The translations under genes were made by a program, and so were the position numbers. A DNA stretch of 64,000 nucleotides from Valencia hispanica (Eukaryota; Chordata; Actinopteri; Cyprinodontiformes; Valenciidae). The DNA lies in the NCBI GenBank assembly GCA_963556495.2, contig OY747722.1, positions 19,394,001 through 19,458,000 of the forward strand, read 5' to 3'. A model generated the notes under the pieces. The model was not told where the DNA came from and searched no databases. It saw only the letters and a program-made list of their open reading frames with translations. This document shows, in pieces, positions 22,157 to 35,000 of this stretch; positions within the stretch are counted from its first letter, which is position 1, and the number at the start of each line of letters is the position of its first letter.

Positions 22157-23889
22157 AATCAAATCAAATCAAACTTTATTTATGAAGCGCTTTTCATACA
22201 AGAAGTTGCATCACAAAGTGCTTTACAGATTAAAATGACCCCACATAAAACCACCTTCCCTTCCCTCCCCCACAGATTTAAAAGCATGGTCACAGTTATA
22301 CCCCCCTCCCCCCAACCCGTCTCCCATGCACACACACAGTTAAAAGAAAAGGTAAAAAAGGACATTGGGCCGAGTGCAGATGAACCATGCAAGGAAACGC
22401 CATCAGAGGAGCCATATGCCCCGGCAGCAGTAGATTAACAGCAGCAGCCGAGGCACCGACACAGGGCACCCAGTGGAGGCACGGCCAAGACCCCCCCCTC
22501 CACCCAAGCTCCACCCGGAGAGCACCCAGGCAGCTACAGCCGACCACCGCTCCCGGGGCAGAGGGCTCCCACAGAGGAAACACTGGAACGGGGATTAAGA
22601 TAAATTAAAGTATAAAAAGAAACGGTAAATTAATGTGCTAAGATTGAAAAGTAAAACTGATAAAAAATATAATCATATAAAACATCCAAAGCAATTAAAC
22701 AAACAGTGATAAATAATAATCAGTTAAAAGCTAAGCTAAAAAGGTGAGTCTTGAGCCTGCTCTTAAAAACATGAATATTCTCTGCAGCCCTGAGGTTCTC
22801 TGGCAGCCTGTTCCAGAGGTGAGGGCCATAAAACTGGAAAGACGCCTCGCCATGCTTGTGTGTCCTGACTTTTGGGGTGACAAGGAGACGGCTGCCAGAG
22901 GAGCGCAGAGACCGCGAAGGTTTATATGGTAAAAGCAGTTCAGAGAGATAAGAAGGCCCAAGACCATTAAGACACTTAAAAACCATTAAAAGAACCTTAA
23001 AGTCGATCCTGAAATGTACGGGGAGCCAATGCAATGATTTTAAGACCGGTGTAATGTGCTCCCGCCTCCTGGTCTTCGTCAGGACACGTGCTGCTGAATT
23101 TTGTAGTAGTTGTAAACCTGATATACTCTTTTTGGGAAGACCAGAAAGCAGGGCATTACAGTAATCAATTCTACTGGAGATAAAAGCATGCATCAGTGTC
23201 TCCGTATTGGCCCGAGACAGAATGGGGCGGACTCTGGCGATGTTCTTTAGTTGATCAAAACCTATTTTAGAGATATTTTTTATGTGAGGAATAAAAGTCA
23301 GCTCAGAGTCAAAAATCACGCCCAGGTTCTTCACTTGTAAAGAGAGATTAAAAGACAGTGATTGTAGTTTTGGTAAAAGTTTCTCTCTCTGAGCCTCAGG
23401 ACCGATGACTAAAACTTCAGTTTTGTCCTGGTTGAGCTGGAGAAAGTTTTCTGCCATCCAGGATTTAATGTCTAAAATGCAGTTAAAAAGTGCATCCATT
23501 GGCCGTGTGTCATCGGGAGACATGGAGATGTATAACTGTGTATCATCAGCATAACTGTGGAAGTTAACTCCATGTCTCCTGATGACGCTGCCAAGAGGGA
23601 GCATATAAAGGTTAAAAAGCACTGGGCCTAAAATTGAACCCTGGGGCACACCACATGTAATCCTATGGACCCTAGAGGAGCAGGTATCTAAACTTACCAT
23701 AAAAGTCCTGTCTGTGAGATAGGATGTGAACCATTTGTGAACAGCACCAGAGAGGCCGATCTGTTTTAAAAGGGTTAAAAGAATAGTGTGGTCTACTGTA
23801 TCGAAGGCAGCGCTTAGATCCAGTAGAACCAACACTGTCACCTTCTGAGCGTCAAAACACGTGTCACTACATGTGGAGTAGCTCAACAT
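22157..23889 (-). mobile_element. Rex1/L2-like LINE, 5'-truncated (LINE A)
   Basis: Minus-strand non-LTR retrotransposon. The 3' end is marked on the plus strand by the short tandem tail AATCAAATCAAATCAAAC at about 22157-22175, followed inward by an untranslated region of about 550 bp with a GC-rich block (22430-22580). The RT and C-terminal domain occupy 22720-23889. The copy breaks off shortly before RT motif A, so the endonuclease, RT fingers and promoter are absent: the usual dead-on-arrival truncation. The repeated-tail style and the protein place it in the CR1/L2/Rex1 group; the exact clade needs a tree. Confidence 0.85.
22720..23889 (-). CDS. LINE reverse transcriptase, C-terminal 389 residues, frame open
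   Basis: Uninterrupted frame for the RT palm and the downstream C-terminal region of a CR1/L2/Rex1-type LINE. Motif A, LLDLSAAFDTVDH (residues 22-34), holds the first catalytic aspartate; motif B is GVPQGSILGP (80-89); motif C is the intact YADD (113-116) followed by TQLY; a later block is NLGVIFDSELTF. The C-terminal part ends with GPHLWNRLPENLR, normal for this group. The protein lacks the N-terminal endonuclease and RT fingers, so it cannot retrotranspose by itself. The annotated start is just the first methionine in a truncated copy; the true protein began well upstream. Lack of stops over 389 codons points to a fairly recent insertion. Confidence 0.85.
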   Translation of the reverse strand: MLSYSTCSDTCFDAQKVTVLVLLDLSAAFDTVDHTILLTLLKQIGLSGAVHKWFTSYLTDRTFMVSLDTCSSRVHRITCGVPQGSILGPVLFNLYMLPLGSVIRRHGVNFHSYADDTQLYISMSPDDTRPMDALFNCILDIKSWMAENFLQLNQDKTEVLVIGPEAQREKLLPKLQSLSFNLSLQVKNLGVIFDSELTFIPHIKNISKIGFDQLKNIARVRPILSRANTETLMHAFISSRIDYCNALLSGLPKKSISGLQLLQNSAARVLTKTRRREHITPVLKSLHWLPVHFRIDFKVLLMVFKCLNGLGPSYLSELLLPYKPSRSLRSSGSRLLVTPKVRTHKHGEASFQFYGPHLWNRLPENLRAAENIHVFKSRLKTHLFSLAFN

Positions 23890-26800
23890 TTATTAGTTCT
23901 TTATTTTGTCAGTGAGGGTAAATATCTTCTAGGGTTGGGTGGTATTTTGGTCAGACAACGCACTGAGGTCATGCTGAATTTTATAAAAGTCTCTGTAAAG
24001 ACTATAGGCTGGCACACACTACAGGATTCTTCAAACCTTCACAGATTCAGAGACCACACACTAGAAGATAACAAAAAACGAGTGACAGAAAAAGTATGAA
24101 TGATTTGTAAGTACTGTGAGAAAACTGCCCCTGGCTAATCATTAGCAGTTAATAAATCTAGAGTTGGTATCTGCTTTGGAACTTTCAATCAGTGATGAAC
24201 TAAAGGACTTTGTTACAGTTTAAATTTTATCTGGATCACATTTGACCATCTTCAAACTCTAAAATAACAATCAACCCTGAATAGATCATTCTTACAGAGG
24301 TTTATTTCAATTATGTTTTAAGATTGATGAAAATTTTAGTTAGTAAAAACCTAAAGAGAATCTTTATTTTATTTTTAAATTAGGACCACCAAACAGTCAG
24401 ACAAGCATTGATACTTATATGTGAACAAGTCAAACTGGACTGAATTATTCAACATTGACAAAAGATTCTCTAAAACACAGTTTGACTTATAAATCCTTCA
24501 CTATTTCTGAAAAACAAAAACAAAACGAGATTCTTAGTTTTTACAAAAATATTGCACGTCTCATCTCATTTTTGTAATTCCAAAATCATGCTCCAGAAGT
24601 GTACATCTCACGACATCATTTGTAATAAGGCCTACTGTTTCCGAAGGAAATGCAGTCACTGTAATGTGTTTCAAGTGCAAGAACTCTGTCACCTTAACCA
24701 CCATAACAAATCTATCATGCAATACATGGAAGTGCAGAGACCATTAGCTGCCAAGGTGGTTGAATTCAGAAGGAACTTTACATTTGTCAGATGTGTGTAC
24801 AATTTGTGCACATATTCCTGGGCTTGATCAAATTAATGTATAGGTTTCGCTCCTGATGGTGCCATTCCATCGACTCCTGTATGTTTCACTTCGAGACTGT
24901 AATCCCACTCAGAACCCAAAAGAACAAAGCATATTAGCAATATTTGATAAATAAATATGCCTCAATCATATTCAATTGCAATAAACCCCATGCTACTGCT
25001 TCTCCTGCTTTGTTTGCAGATTGGGGGGGGGGGGGGGGGGTGTTCAGGTCATCCACACAGTAGCAACTTAAAAACTTTTCTTTCACACTTTAAAAGAAAA
25101 CCAACTTTAGAAAATTGATTAAAATAAATGAAAGCACTGAATACATGTTTTACCTCTAACTAATCAGCTGCTTTGGAGAACGAAGAGGGTGCCGTTAATT
25201 TGCACTATTCCCTCACTAAAACCTATGTACAACACAAGTTTGAGATTGCCCTTTTACTTTTTTTTCCTTCTACTTTCTGCCAGCAGACTCAGAGATTGGG
25301 ACTCTTACCTAACTCTAGGGGGTCAGGCGAGGATGGAGAGAAGGAAGGTTGGTGGATGGCAAAGCTGTGTCCCCTGGATAGATCAAAATATTATTTGGAA
25401 TACAACTGACCACCCCATTCCCAATTACATTACATGGAGTACTGAGACATTTTCACAAGCTTTTCCACGTAGATGGGAACATCATATATTCCACCATAAA
25501 ATCTGAGGAAGGCCAAACCTGAATGTGTGACCACATTTGAGGACTAAAGTGATGTTTTCAAAAACAAAGATATTTGGGGGGTTTTAAAACAAAGAAATAT
25601 CAGCAACCAGCTATAATATTTATATATAAACTTTCACACCCTCAAACACTTTCCCAGGTACTGCAGCTCCTCTGCAGCAGCTGACCCTGAAAGTCTGTTC
25701 CCGAGTCTCAGGGAGAATGAGGGAAAGAAGAGAATGTTCCTTTTTTTATTGGAAAAACAATCTGTTCTAATCTGCAGAGAGATGACTCTCATCACACCCC
25801 CAGCACCACAATTCATTCACTCCCCATCCCTTTTTCCCACTAGTACTGCTCACCACCCACACAGAAAGAGAGACACATTTCCACACACTTGGACAGAGAT
25901 GCTCTTTTATCTGTTGCAGAGCTCGTGTGTTAAAGAGAGCGCAGCTGTGTTTGTGTGCACTACCATGAATGTTTTCATGGCATCACCAATCAGGAAGGAG
26001 GAAGTCCCCTGCAGCAGCTTTTAAATCATGTCTTCCTCAAACAAAAACAGCAACATTCACTCGAAGAGAAAACGGGGGAAGACTGGGTGGAAAAAGCTGT
26101 ACTTGTTTGTTTCACTACAGAACAACAGAAATGCTACAAGACTCCACTAGCAACACAACGGAAATTGTTGCAAGCAAATGTGACAAAGCTACAAGTCGCA
26201 CAAAAAGATTTCAAAATGGAGCATGGACCTACTTCTGATGGATTCCCACAAGACTTGACATGCATTCCATTGTGAATAAATCCCTGGGCAACAGGCTAAA
26301 TTTTACTTCCCACTGGAATAAGAAAAATAGGATTATCTAAAGGACTTAATACATTGCAAAGAGGACAGTATGATCGCTTCAGCTCCACCCTTGAGCAAAT
26401 CATATCCAACTTCAACCCTCATGTTTTAGTGGCTGCAACGTTACTTTTTCAAAGAAATCCAGTATCTTCTGAATATTCACAGGCAAGTCTGGCCCGCAGT
26501 CATTACCCCCGCTAGACACTGCAGGGTTCAAACTGAATGTGTGCGTGCCTTGAAACAGTGAAGAGGGCAGAGTGTGCCTCAGATCCATTTTCTCACTCAC
26601 AATTTCACCAGATGGATTTACAATTCACGCTGCTCCCCCCTCATTACCATAAAGTAGCCTTAATCTGAGAAGTTTGCTTCTAAATTGGGCTTGAAAAGTA
26701 CTTTAAACCTTGTTCTAAAGCTGAATCGGGCCCTAAGAATATGAAAGTGGCTTATCAGATCCAGTCAAGAAGTAGGATTATACAGTGTGAACATAACATC

Positions 26801-26967
26801 TTTCTTGCAATTACATTCGCATTTTCTTGAGGTGGTAAAGGTCTTCATCATTAAAGCTGAAGCAGGTTGTGCAACAATGCTAACTGGCTTTCTTCCAAAA
26901 TTACCTTTTGAAAGCTCTTTCTATGCTGTAATTAACTCTGCACATCTTACCCTCCTCAGAGCATTAT
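23890..26967. other. No recognised gene; G18 tract
   Basis: AT-rich. 23932-23955 (TAGGGTTGGGTGGTATTTTGG) resembles a hAT-type terminus, but no matching inverted end was found. Text near 24008-24060 looks like another decayed repeat. Frames at 24552-24827, 25173-25506 and 25955-26275 have no family signature. Confidence 0.4.
25023..25040. repeat. Homopolymer G tract (G18)
   Basis: Eighteen consecutive G followed by TGTTCA, the same 3' context as the G tract at 7857-7874. Confidence 0.95.
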
Positions 26968-27575
26968 TCAGCCATCACCATGCCTCACCATAGGGATATT
27001 GTGTTCAAAGTGATGTGCAGTATCCTTTTTATGCGACACAAGTTTTGAATATTGACCAGAAAGTTCCATGTTGATATGATCCGATAGGAGGACCCTCCTC
27101 CACACATTTGCTGCGTGCCCTACATAGTTAGAGGCAAATTCTAAATAGGACTTATGGCTTTCTCTCTGCAATGTTTTTGTTGTTGGTACTGTACTCACAC
27201 ACATCTGGATTTGTGTTGTCGTTCTCGCACTGAGGTGTAAATTGCTGAAGCTCCTCCAAAGTTGCCATGGACGACCATGTTTGACAACTTTGCCAGATTT
27301 CTTTCCATTGAGATAAGATGTTCAAAGGCTAGGCTAATGTTTTCATGACCAAACCCTCCTTCAAAGTTCTCCACAATTGTATTCCATACTGGTCTGGTGT
27401 TCCTTTTTTTTTTTTTTTTACTCTGAAAAACAAGCATAATTTTCCTTCCTCTTAAAAAGTATGCACTACTTTTGTGTCGTTGTACCACATACACTCCAAA
27501 TAAAATCCAATCAGGTTTGTGGTTATGATATGTCAAAATATGGAAAAAGTCAAAGGGTAATAAAGATGTTCACAA
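26968..27575 (-). mobile_element. Tc1/mariner relic (family B) with one terminal region
   Basis: On the minus strand 26968-27204 is still an open frame matching the middle of this transposase: SHKSYLEFASNYVG, ANVWRRVLLSDHINMELSG (first catalytic D in LLSDH, where SDE is usual), HKKDTAHHFEHNIPMVRHGD. Further along the minus-strand 5' direction lie decayed N-terminal blocks (27220-27400) and then the terminal sequence on the plus strand, TCAGGTTTGTGGTTATGATA...GGAAAAAGTCAAAGGGTAATAAAG (about 27510-27566), characteristic of this family's end. The second and third catalytic acids are missing from this copy. The matching opposite end was not seen. Confidence 0.75.
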
Positions 27576-30124
27576 GAAAATGTAAAGCATGCCCAGCCTG
27601 CTGTCAGTGCCACAAAATCCCAAACGTGACTCTAGTAGACACTCAGACTTTATCATCTCCCTGTGGCCACTGGCTTAGATTTCTAAGCACTTTGTCTCAG
27701 ATTACCAGCCAATCAATGAGCTCACTTCAATTAGCCAAGCCTCAGCATCTGGTGAGTCCTGGAAGATGTCTGTGGGTGTCTGAGGGGGCAAAGCGATGCG
27801 TGTTTTTGCATGCATCTGTTACTAGATAGGTGATATCAGGCCTTAATTTCAGTCCCATATCTGATTAAGGCCGAGTGACTTCGAAAACCACAGAGACAAA
27901 CACAGAAGCTCATGTTTTCTCAAAGTTTCTCATGACTGACTGTATTCACATGCATATGTACTTACACATGCAAACATGTGTATCCTCAGTGCAAACCAGG
28001 TTGATTAAGCTATGCATCTGTAGATTAGGACATTGCCAGCCATCAGCACCAGATAGAGGAAGATAAACTAGGCACAACTTTTGAGGTCTGATTTACCAAT
28101 CTCTTGCTACTCTAACCCAAAATTAAAACTTTTATTTCACCATTTCTGTCTGGCAAAAAGTCTCAGTGAAATATATACAAACTTTCATCCAATTACATCA
28201 TGTCACACGTGTCCGAAAGCGCTAAAAGCACATGGACAGAATGCAATGCTGCAGCAAATTATTTTGAAGTGACTCGAAGCACATCACAGTTCCTTTGCAG
28301 TGAGTGCAGGCAAGTGTAAACAAGTCAATATGTTGTCGTGAGATTCTGAATCTTTGGCTCCCAATTAGTAATCTTCCTCTGCAAAAATAAAAAAGAACAG
28401 TAACATTTTTATTTAACAGATTAGACTTGCTGATTTAGATAAATCTTTATGCTGGAGTTCAAAGCGATGCCGAACTGATAGAAATATGAAAAATTCAACT
28501 TTTACATAATTAGGCACTGAACATTACATAACTCCTGAAAGTACTCCAGGCTCAAGGGCCCACTCAAAAAAAAAATCTCCAAATAAAGTGCTACAGACCA
28601 CTAGAATGTTTTTTTCTACATAAAGGCCGACTAAAAATGAATTTACTGCAGCCTGTTTAACCTACTATGGGGAAATATACATCACTGACTTCATCTATCC
28701 GTCTTCTACAGCAGTGATTTGCAACCTTTGGGGGTTCAATGCCTAGGAGACTGTTAATGTGGACAAAGTCTAGATAAAACTTTATATGCATCAAATGGTT
28801 TTTTTATGAATAAATGCCAAATCACAAAGCACATTTATGGAATCACAAATAATATTGCAATGCTGGTTATGTTCCTTATTAAAATGGTGTTTACATATAT
28901 TGATCTTTACACTAGGAGCAATATGCAGAGGCTGCAACATGAAACTATTGATTAAATTGGAGTAAAAAGGAAGAACAGCACCATATGTCGATTACAAAGT
29001 AGAGGGCGTGGGATGTGTGCGTGTGTGAGTGTATGTAGATTAGTAGACAAGTTTGCAACATCTATCAACCATCGTGGTCCAAAGATTGTAAGGCAGGAAA
29101 CAACCTTGACAGATCGCCAGTCAGATTTATACAATAACTTGAGAAGTTAACTAAGGACCTGTCTACATTAGGCTGTTGAAGTGCTTAAACGAATAAATAT
29201 TTAGTCAATACCCCATCTTGGCCACACTAGCCCATCGTTTAAGGTTCCCCTCCTCGGCTATTTTTTTTACACGGGTAAGTGGGCCGTATATTTCTTAAAT
29301 CTCTGCCTCGTGGACTGGTGTGGATTTGTTAGGCGTTTAAGAACTGAATTCAGGAAGGAAGTGATGTCAGAAAACACGCACCACAGCCAGCTTAATAACA
29401 ACCGGTGACCACTCAGAGGTAAACAAAGAAATCTCTCTTCTTGTGAACAGCCATTCTTCGTGATTTTGGCCAACAAGTTGCAGATCAGAAACAAGCTTCT
29501 TGCTTCTTCTTCAATATTTACAACTGCCGGGTAACTGTAGGGAGGATGTACTTCCAGGTCAGAGGGGACTCTGATGTCATATATGTGAGGCTGCCTTTGT
29601 TTGCATGCCTAATAGGTCGGGGTTGAGCCAAAGGGCAGAGGGGAGGAGGGGGTTGTAAACTATGCTGTGTCTGTGTGTTTGTGTGTGTACAGGAATAAGG
29701 TTAGGTGGGATACTTTCCAAATTCTGATCTCGAGAAAAAGCATACAAGGATATTTAAGGAGTTTAATCAAAACGATTTAAACTGTCAAGGGACAAGCTGT
29801 GATATAATTGATTCAACTGGTTTAAGGTCATTTTCTCAATTAATGCTACGGCATGTACGAGAAGTAAACAAGCCTTTATGAGCTGCTATGGTGACATCTG
29901 ATCCCTAGACAGAAGGATGAAAAATCCAAAATTATATAACTGGATTAAATTACACTTTAAAAAAATTTTTTTGCATTTATATAAACAAATGCTTCAAATA
30001 TATACATACACTCCCTCCAATATTTGGATAAATGTTCACTGGCAAGATGCACCTCCATCCCATGGTTTTCTTAATCATTAAACTATCATAACTCTTGCTG
30101 AATATTTGGATTCATAGAGTTAAA
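27576..30124. other. No recognised gene; possible DNA-transposon debris
   Basis: 28709-28790 (AGCAGTGATTTGCAACCTTTGGGGGTTC) and 29150-29600 (GGACCTGTCTACATTAGG and following) resemble decayed fish DNA-transposon ends, but no matching inverted end or target duplication was found for either. A TATATATGATAATATAT-type patch lies near 30527-30555. Frames here show no motif. Confidence 0.35.
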
Positions 30125-30315
30125 TTAAACTGGTAATTTGCTATGAAGTTCAAAAACCATGTAGATAGCAACAAACTCTAGTTTGTCCTGAACTGGAAAC
30201 TGTTGGAACACTAAAGTCATTTTCTGTACCAAAGCCAATTCATCACCACCATGGACTGAGAGGGTGCGTGCCAAGAAAGCAGTGCCAGCTTTGATATCAA
30301 TACCTTCAGCCTCAA
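30125..30315 (-). CDS. Candidate orphan exon, protein unidentified
   Basis: On the minus strand a long polypyrimidine tract (about 30316-30375, ending TTTGTATTTCAG) precedes an open segment. It translates in the phase that needs one base from an upstream exon as VEAEGIDIKAGTAFLARTLS, HGGDELALVQKMTLVFQQ, DKLEFVAIYMVFELHS and ends at a stop, about 63 codons. The splice acceptor is strong by eye and the amino-acid content is protein-like (helical, balanced charge). No good splice donor occurs before the stop; the best is ATG-GTTTTT near 30146. It could therefore be a terminal exon, a pseudo-exon or chance. I do not recognise the sequence and no neighbouring exon was found. Confidence 0.3.
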
Positions 30316-31892
30316 CTGAAATACAAAGACAAAAAGGAGACATGAAAAAAAACAGGAAAGAAAACAGCAAAGTATTTTAAAACCCATTGAATTATTTTGG
30401 AGCAACGGATACAAATCTTGATCTTATCAAAAAACAAAAAAAACAAAAAGGACAACTTTCAAATTATAAAAAAAGTTTTTTTCAGGAGTAGTGGAGTTTC
30501 ATTGCTGAAGAATACAGATTGCATTTGATAATATATGATAATATATTTAAAGATATTAATATTTACTGCAGTACTTGTGGAAAATGAAATGGAAAATTAG
30601 TCAAAGTAAGAATAGCCTAAGCATTCTGCCAAATGTCAGATAGGATCACTTCTGAGATTGAAAAAAAATAATTCCGGCATTTAGCAAATCAAAATAATTT
30701 TGGTAATTTTGACTAATCCAAAACAGGAAAGTTTAGTTTGATTTAACATTAGACCGTGAGGAAAACTATCTTATTAAAAGTTTCTTATAATTTATATAAA
30801 TATCTTGTTCCAAATGTGTAAACATTCCTCTGTGTGGCTAAAGTATACCAACAAAACGAAAAAATCCCACAATCTTATTTTTGGGGCAATAACATCGAAA
30901 CATTTGTGTGCATTTCATCTTTTATGTTGTCTATCTATTGAGTAATTTGAGTGTTTTAGTCGAGAGCATTATTACTGATTGCAAAGCAAGATTATCTGTG
31001 GCCAGTCTTAGACATGTTCATTACAATCATAAAATTCAAGCAAACAGAAATCTTTGTTTCTATATCCCTGCAGTCTTGGGAACACCCATGCAATCATTTT
31101 CATTCACACAGTTGGGAACCCAGAGCACAAACCTCACCTGCAAGGCCTCATTCTTCAAAAGCTTTCAGACATCCCACACTTCCAATGAAAATATTTCTAA
31201 ACTACTGCAGCGTTTGCTTCCAGGTATATTTCAAATTTCCATAATTTTGAGAAGTCAATTTTCAAGTCAGTGAAGCCTGTAAGGAACATTGTCATGAAAC
31301 TGAAAGTCATTTTTACTTTCAAACAGATCTTAATGAACGTGATAACAAAAAAAATTGTAAAAAAAAACAAAACTTGGCTACCTCACAGAATCATTTTGGA
31401 AATAAGCTATACGATAGAATGCAAAGTATAAGAATCATTTTTTGTTTGTTTTGTTGTTGACATACATCATTAATGAACATAAAAACAAACTTCAAGAAAA
31501 TGTGATTTTTCAACTGACTAAATTAGAACAGATCATCATGCTGCAATCGATATAAAAGTAAACATAGCAAGATTTATTGAGAGCTTAGATTGTATAATCA
31601 GACACTGATTAAACCTTTTCATTTAAAGTTTTAGCTTTAGTTTTCATAATGAAAATTTATTTTATTTATATTGTGCCAATTATTAAGTAACCTACGGGCA
31701 TTTTGCAGAAAATGTAAGCAAGTCAATGTTAAATTAAATACGGTACAACCGAATTCATCTCATTAATCCAATTATTATAGTTACCCACTCTAATGCTATT
31801 CATTAAAGCCTTAATTGAACACATTTAAAGTCTATTAAATTTGTATTCTATTTTCTCAAACTACAGATTTACTTCTGGTTCCTTGAACATGT
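30316..31892. other. No recognised feature
   Basis: Very AT-rich, many short A and T runs, no coding signal. Confidence 0.5.
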
Positions 31893-32004
31893 CAAAGGTC
31901 CAGGGTGTACCCTGCCTTTCGCCTCGTGACTGGTAGAGATAGGCACCACCCCTCATAACCCCACATAGGATGGACTGGTACAGAAAATGGATGGATGGAT
32001 GGAT
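31893..32004 (+). mobile_element. SINE 3' fragment with (ATGG)n tail
   Basis: CCAGGGTGTACCCTGCCTTT, then GAGATAGGCACCACCCC, then GGTACAGAAAATGG with a tandem ATGG tail ending near 32004. This is the 3' half of the same type of SINE as at 16756-17085. The tRNA-like head is absent, so the copy is 5'-truncated. Confidence 0.7.
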
Positions 32005-35000
32005 AGACAGGCATATTGGCTACCTTTAAAACTAAAGGCTTAACATTTTGCTCAATCAGGTTTGCAGGTAAGGCAGGCTTCAGTGAGCCGTGTCTTATGT
32101 TATCTTGTTATAGGGCTATATTGCTTGGGGACCAGATTAACTCAACATTTCTCTGCTTATGTTTGCGATTACTGCTCTCAAACGTGTTGCTACTTTCTAT
32201 TCAAAAGTCCCACGTTCTGGATGTTGCTTCCAGTTAAACCAGAATCCTTCCCCTCCACTGTTGATGCACGCTTGCTTAGATTCGAAGATTGACTCTCCTG
32301 ATTTCTTTGACATTATAGCTTTACTCGTTGGTTTGTTATGATTAACTTATTCTGGTTGTCTGGGATTGCTCAATAATTGGGTCAAATTTGAATTTTGTGT
32401 TAAAGGACTAGACGGTAATATGACAATATGCACATGGGCAGGTCTCTATGAAAGAGTTAAAAAAAATTATAGTATTTACACAAATTATTTGAATGAAAAA
32501 TGCAAAGCATATGTTTCAAACCTTTATATGTTGTTTTTTTTTATTAACTCAAAGAAGTGTAACAAGGCAAGTGCAGTTAACTGATGCATTTATAGACCAA
32601 AATGGAGGGAGTTCTAAGTTTTGACGCATTTAAGGAAAAAGTTTATTTTGCCTGATTTAAGTCAATATTATTATACCAATTCCAATCTCTAGATAATTCA
32701 TTGCTCTAATTTAATTTAATCTCTAATCGTGGGGTCTTGTAGTTTTGTTTAAGCATAACACCCAGACTTCTGATCTTAAAATAATTGAACAAACAAAAAC
32801 CACCAGCCTATTTGGCAAAAAACAATTGTTGGAGAAAATCATGAAGTGTGCAATTTTAAAACCTGTATATATGGCATAAAAGTAAGATACATTTTGACTT
32901 TAGGACCTTGCAGAAACCCTGAACCGGTCTCTTACATCCAAAACTGACTACAAACGTGACACATTCGTGCTTTGTGGCGTTGAATATAGATGAGCAATAG
33001 TGTGATGATCTGCCAAATTGGGTGGTAACTTTCATAAATATTTTTATTCGTCTGTTATATTCAATGAATAATCCATCACACAAACAAAAAGAAAATAATT
33101 CCAACAGGATTACCTTGTTCATTCACTAATCTGCATTAGAAAAGCATTTATATTAACCTTTTTGTAACATTCAGTTGTTGTAAATGGAGTTTGATGGATT
33201 TGAGATTTTACTTTTCATCTACAGATGTTACAGAGCTTTATTCCCAGTGACACCCCAGTGTTTTAGAGTCTACATACATATTGGTGAGCAGAAAAGTCAA
33301 TGAAAAAACTGAGGTACAAAAGGCTATAACAGCAATCAATGTTTCTATGCATGAAAAGTATAAACAGGTAGCTTAAAATGCATGGAATCTTAGAGGAAAA
33401 CTTTGACAAGCAGAAAGGCAAAAATTGAATTGGCTACAACAGATGGATGAAAATGCACTAAAACCCATCAGAGTGAGAAAGGGACTTGGAAAAAGCCAGA
33501 TATACATATCAATTTGGGAGGAAAATTTGACAACTGAACAGACTGGGAGCAGATTGTGTCTTCAAGAAATGCAAACAAAATGAGCAAGGGTAAGGCTTTG
33601 CATAATTTAAGGAGGAGGGCAGACACTATATCACTGATGGACATGACGAATTTTTATTAAGAGAGAAAACATTACTCAAGTCGCTTTAATTCCCAGGCTG
33701 AAATCAAAGAGCGACAGTTGACGGATGCATCCCTTTAAAGCACATGCAGATTTAACACCAGAATCGTCTTCAGCTTCACTCAGAAACAATCCTTCATAAG
33801 GGGAAAATTAACACACACGCATATACCCACACCTAAATCTCCTTTGAGGGCCAAATTCACTTACAGACACACTTAAATCTCCTTGATTATTTATAGATTA
33901 GTGGATATAGCATGAAAATAACTAATTTCCACATTTTAACTTATGCACACAGATGTACACATTCTAAGGGGCAAAGCCAAGCCAATTAAAAGCAAGCAGA
34001 TGTGTAGAGAATCAAAGTAAACATTTATAGCTTCAAAGCTCTTCCTGACAGTATGGTTTATGCCAGAGCAAAGTGTCCCTGCCTCACCTTTTCATGGATA
34101 TGGATATTTCTTTTCTGCCTTTAATAAAACAAACTGTGGGACAATTCAACAGAAGTGGCACTATGTAATATAAATACATCTACAAACACAAAGGAAAGGG
34201 ACAGCTCAGAGAGCGAAGATGAAAGAGATATTAAACGAACACATTGACAGATTTGTAACAAAATGAATCATAGAAGTGAGCAAAAAATGGAAGGGGAATA
34301 AGTATTAAAGGGGACATCAGAAAGAATAAAGCTGCCAGTATCCCAACAACAGACATTCATTTTCTGCAACCAAATGACATGACTGCGGGGAAAACAAAAA
34401 CCTTGATCTCTACATGCTGGTCTTCAGTGAGTGATCGGGCAGATATATCACAATTTTGTTTGTTACTAAGTGGAAAAGATTTCCTTTTCTGGGTGACCAC
34501 CTGTCCCTGCCTCTCTGAGGTCGTGCCATGTTAAATAAATCTTGTTAGGCACCGAGTGGTGTCAGGAAGCAAGCCGTAGGGACACAAACACACAGACTTA
34601 AGAGCAGTGACTGGTATGTGACAAGTCGGTCTTCTCTGCAAGTAACCTGCTGCTTTCAGTGGCAACTAAAAAGGCATCCTGGCCAAAAGAAAAACGAAAG
34701 GTGAACTTGTTTCACCCCTAGCATCTAACACTTAGCCCTGACCCCATATTTCATGCATATACAACAAGGGTTAGAAGTGTGTACATTTTATTTGTTTCTG
34801 ATAGTTTTTTTTCCCAAGGGTAATAAAAATAGTTGCAAATGTTATTTATATTAAAAAAAGACACTAAATTGTTTTATCCAATTAAAAAACAAACTTGTTA
34901 ATGGCAGAATGCAGTTGTGCACTGGTAAAAAGAAGCAAACAAGTTATAATTTTAGGATGGTGGACTATTTTCATTCAAATCTACAAAAGAACACACTTGC

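Noticed and set aside
23932..23955. hAT-like terminus TAGGGTTGGGTGGTAT
   Set aside because: No matching inverted end and no 8-bp duplication within several kb, so not called as an element.
29150..29600. Possible DNA transposon starting GGACCTGTCTACATTAGG
   Set aside because: No opposite terminus or target duplication found; resemblance to known fish repeats is only general.
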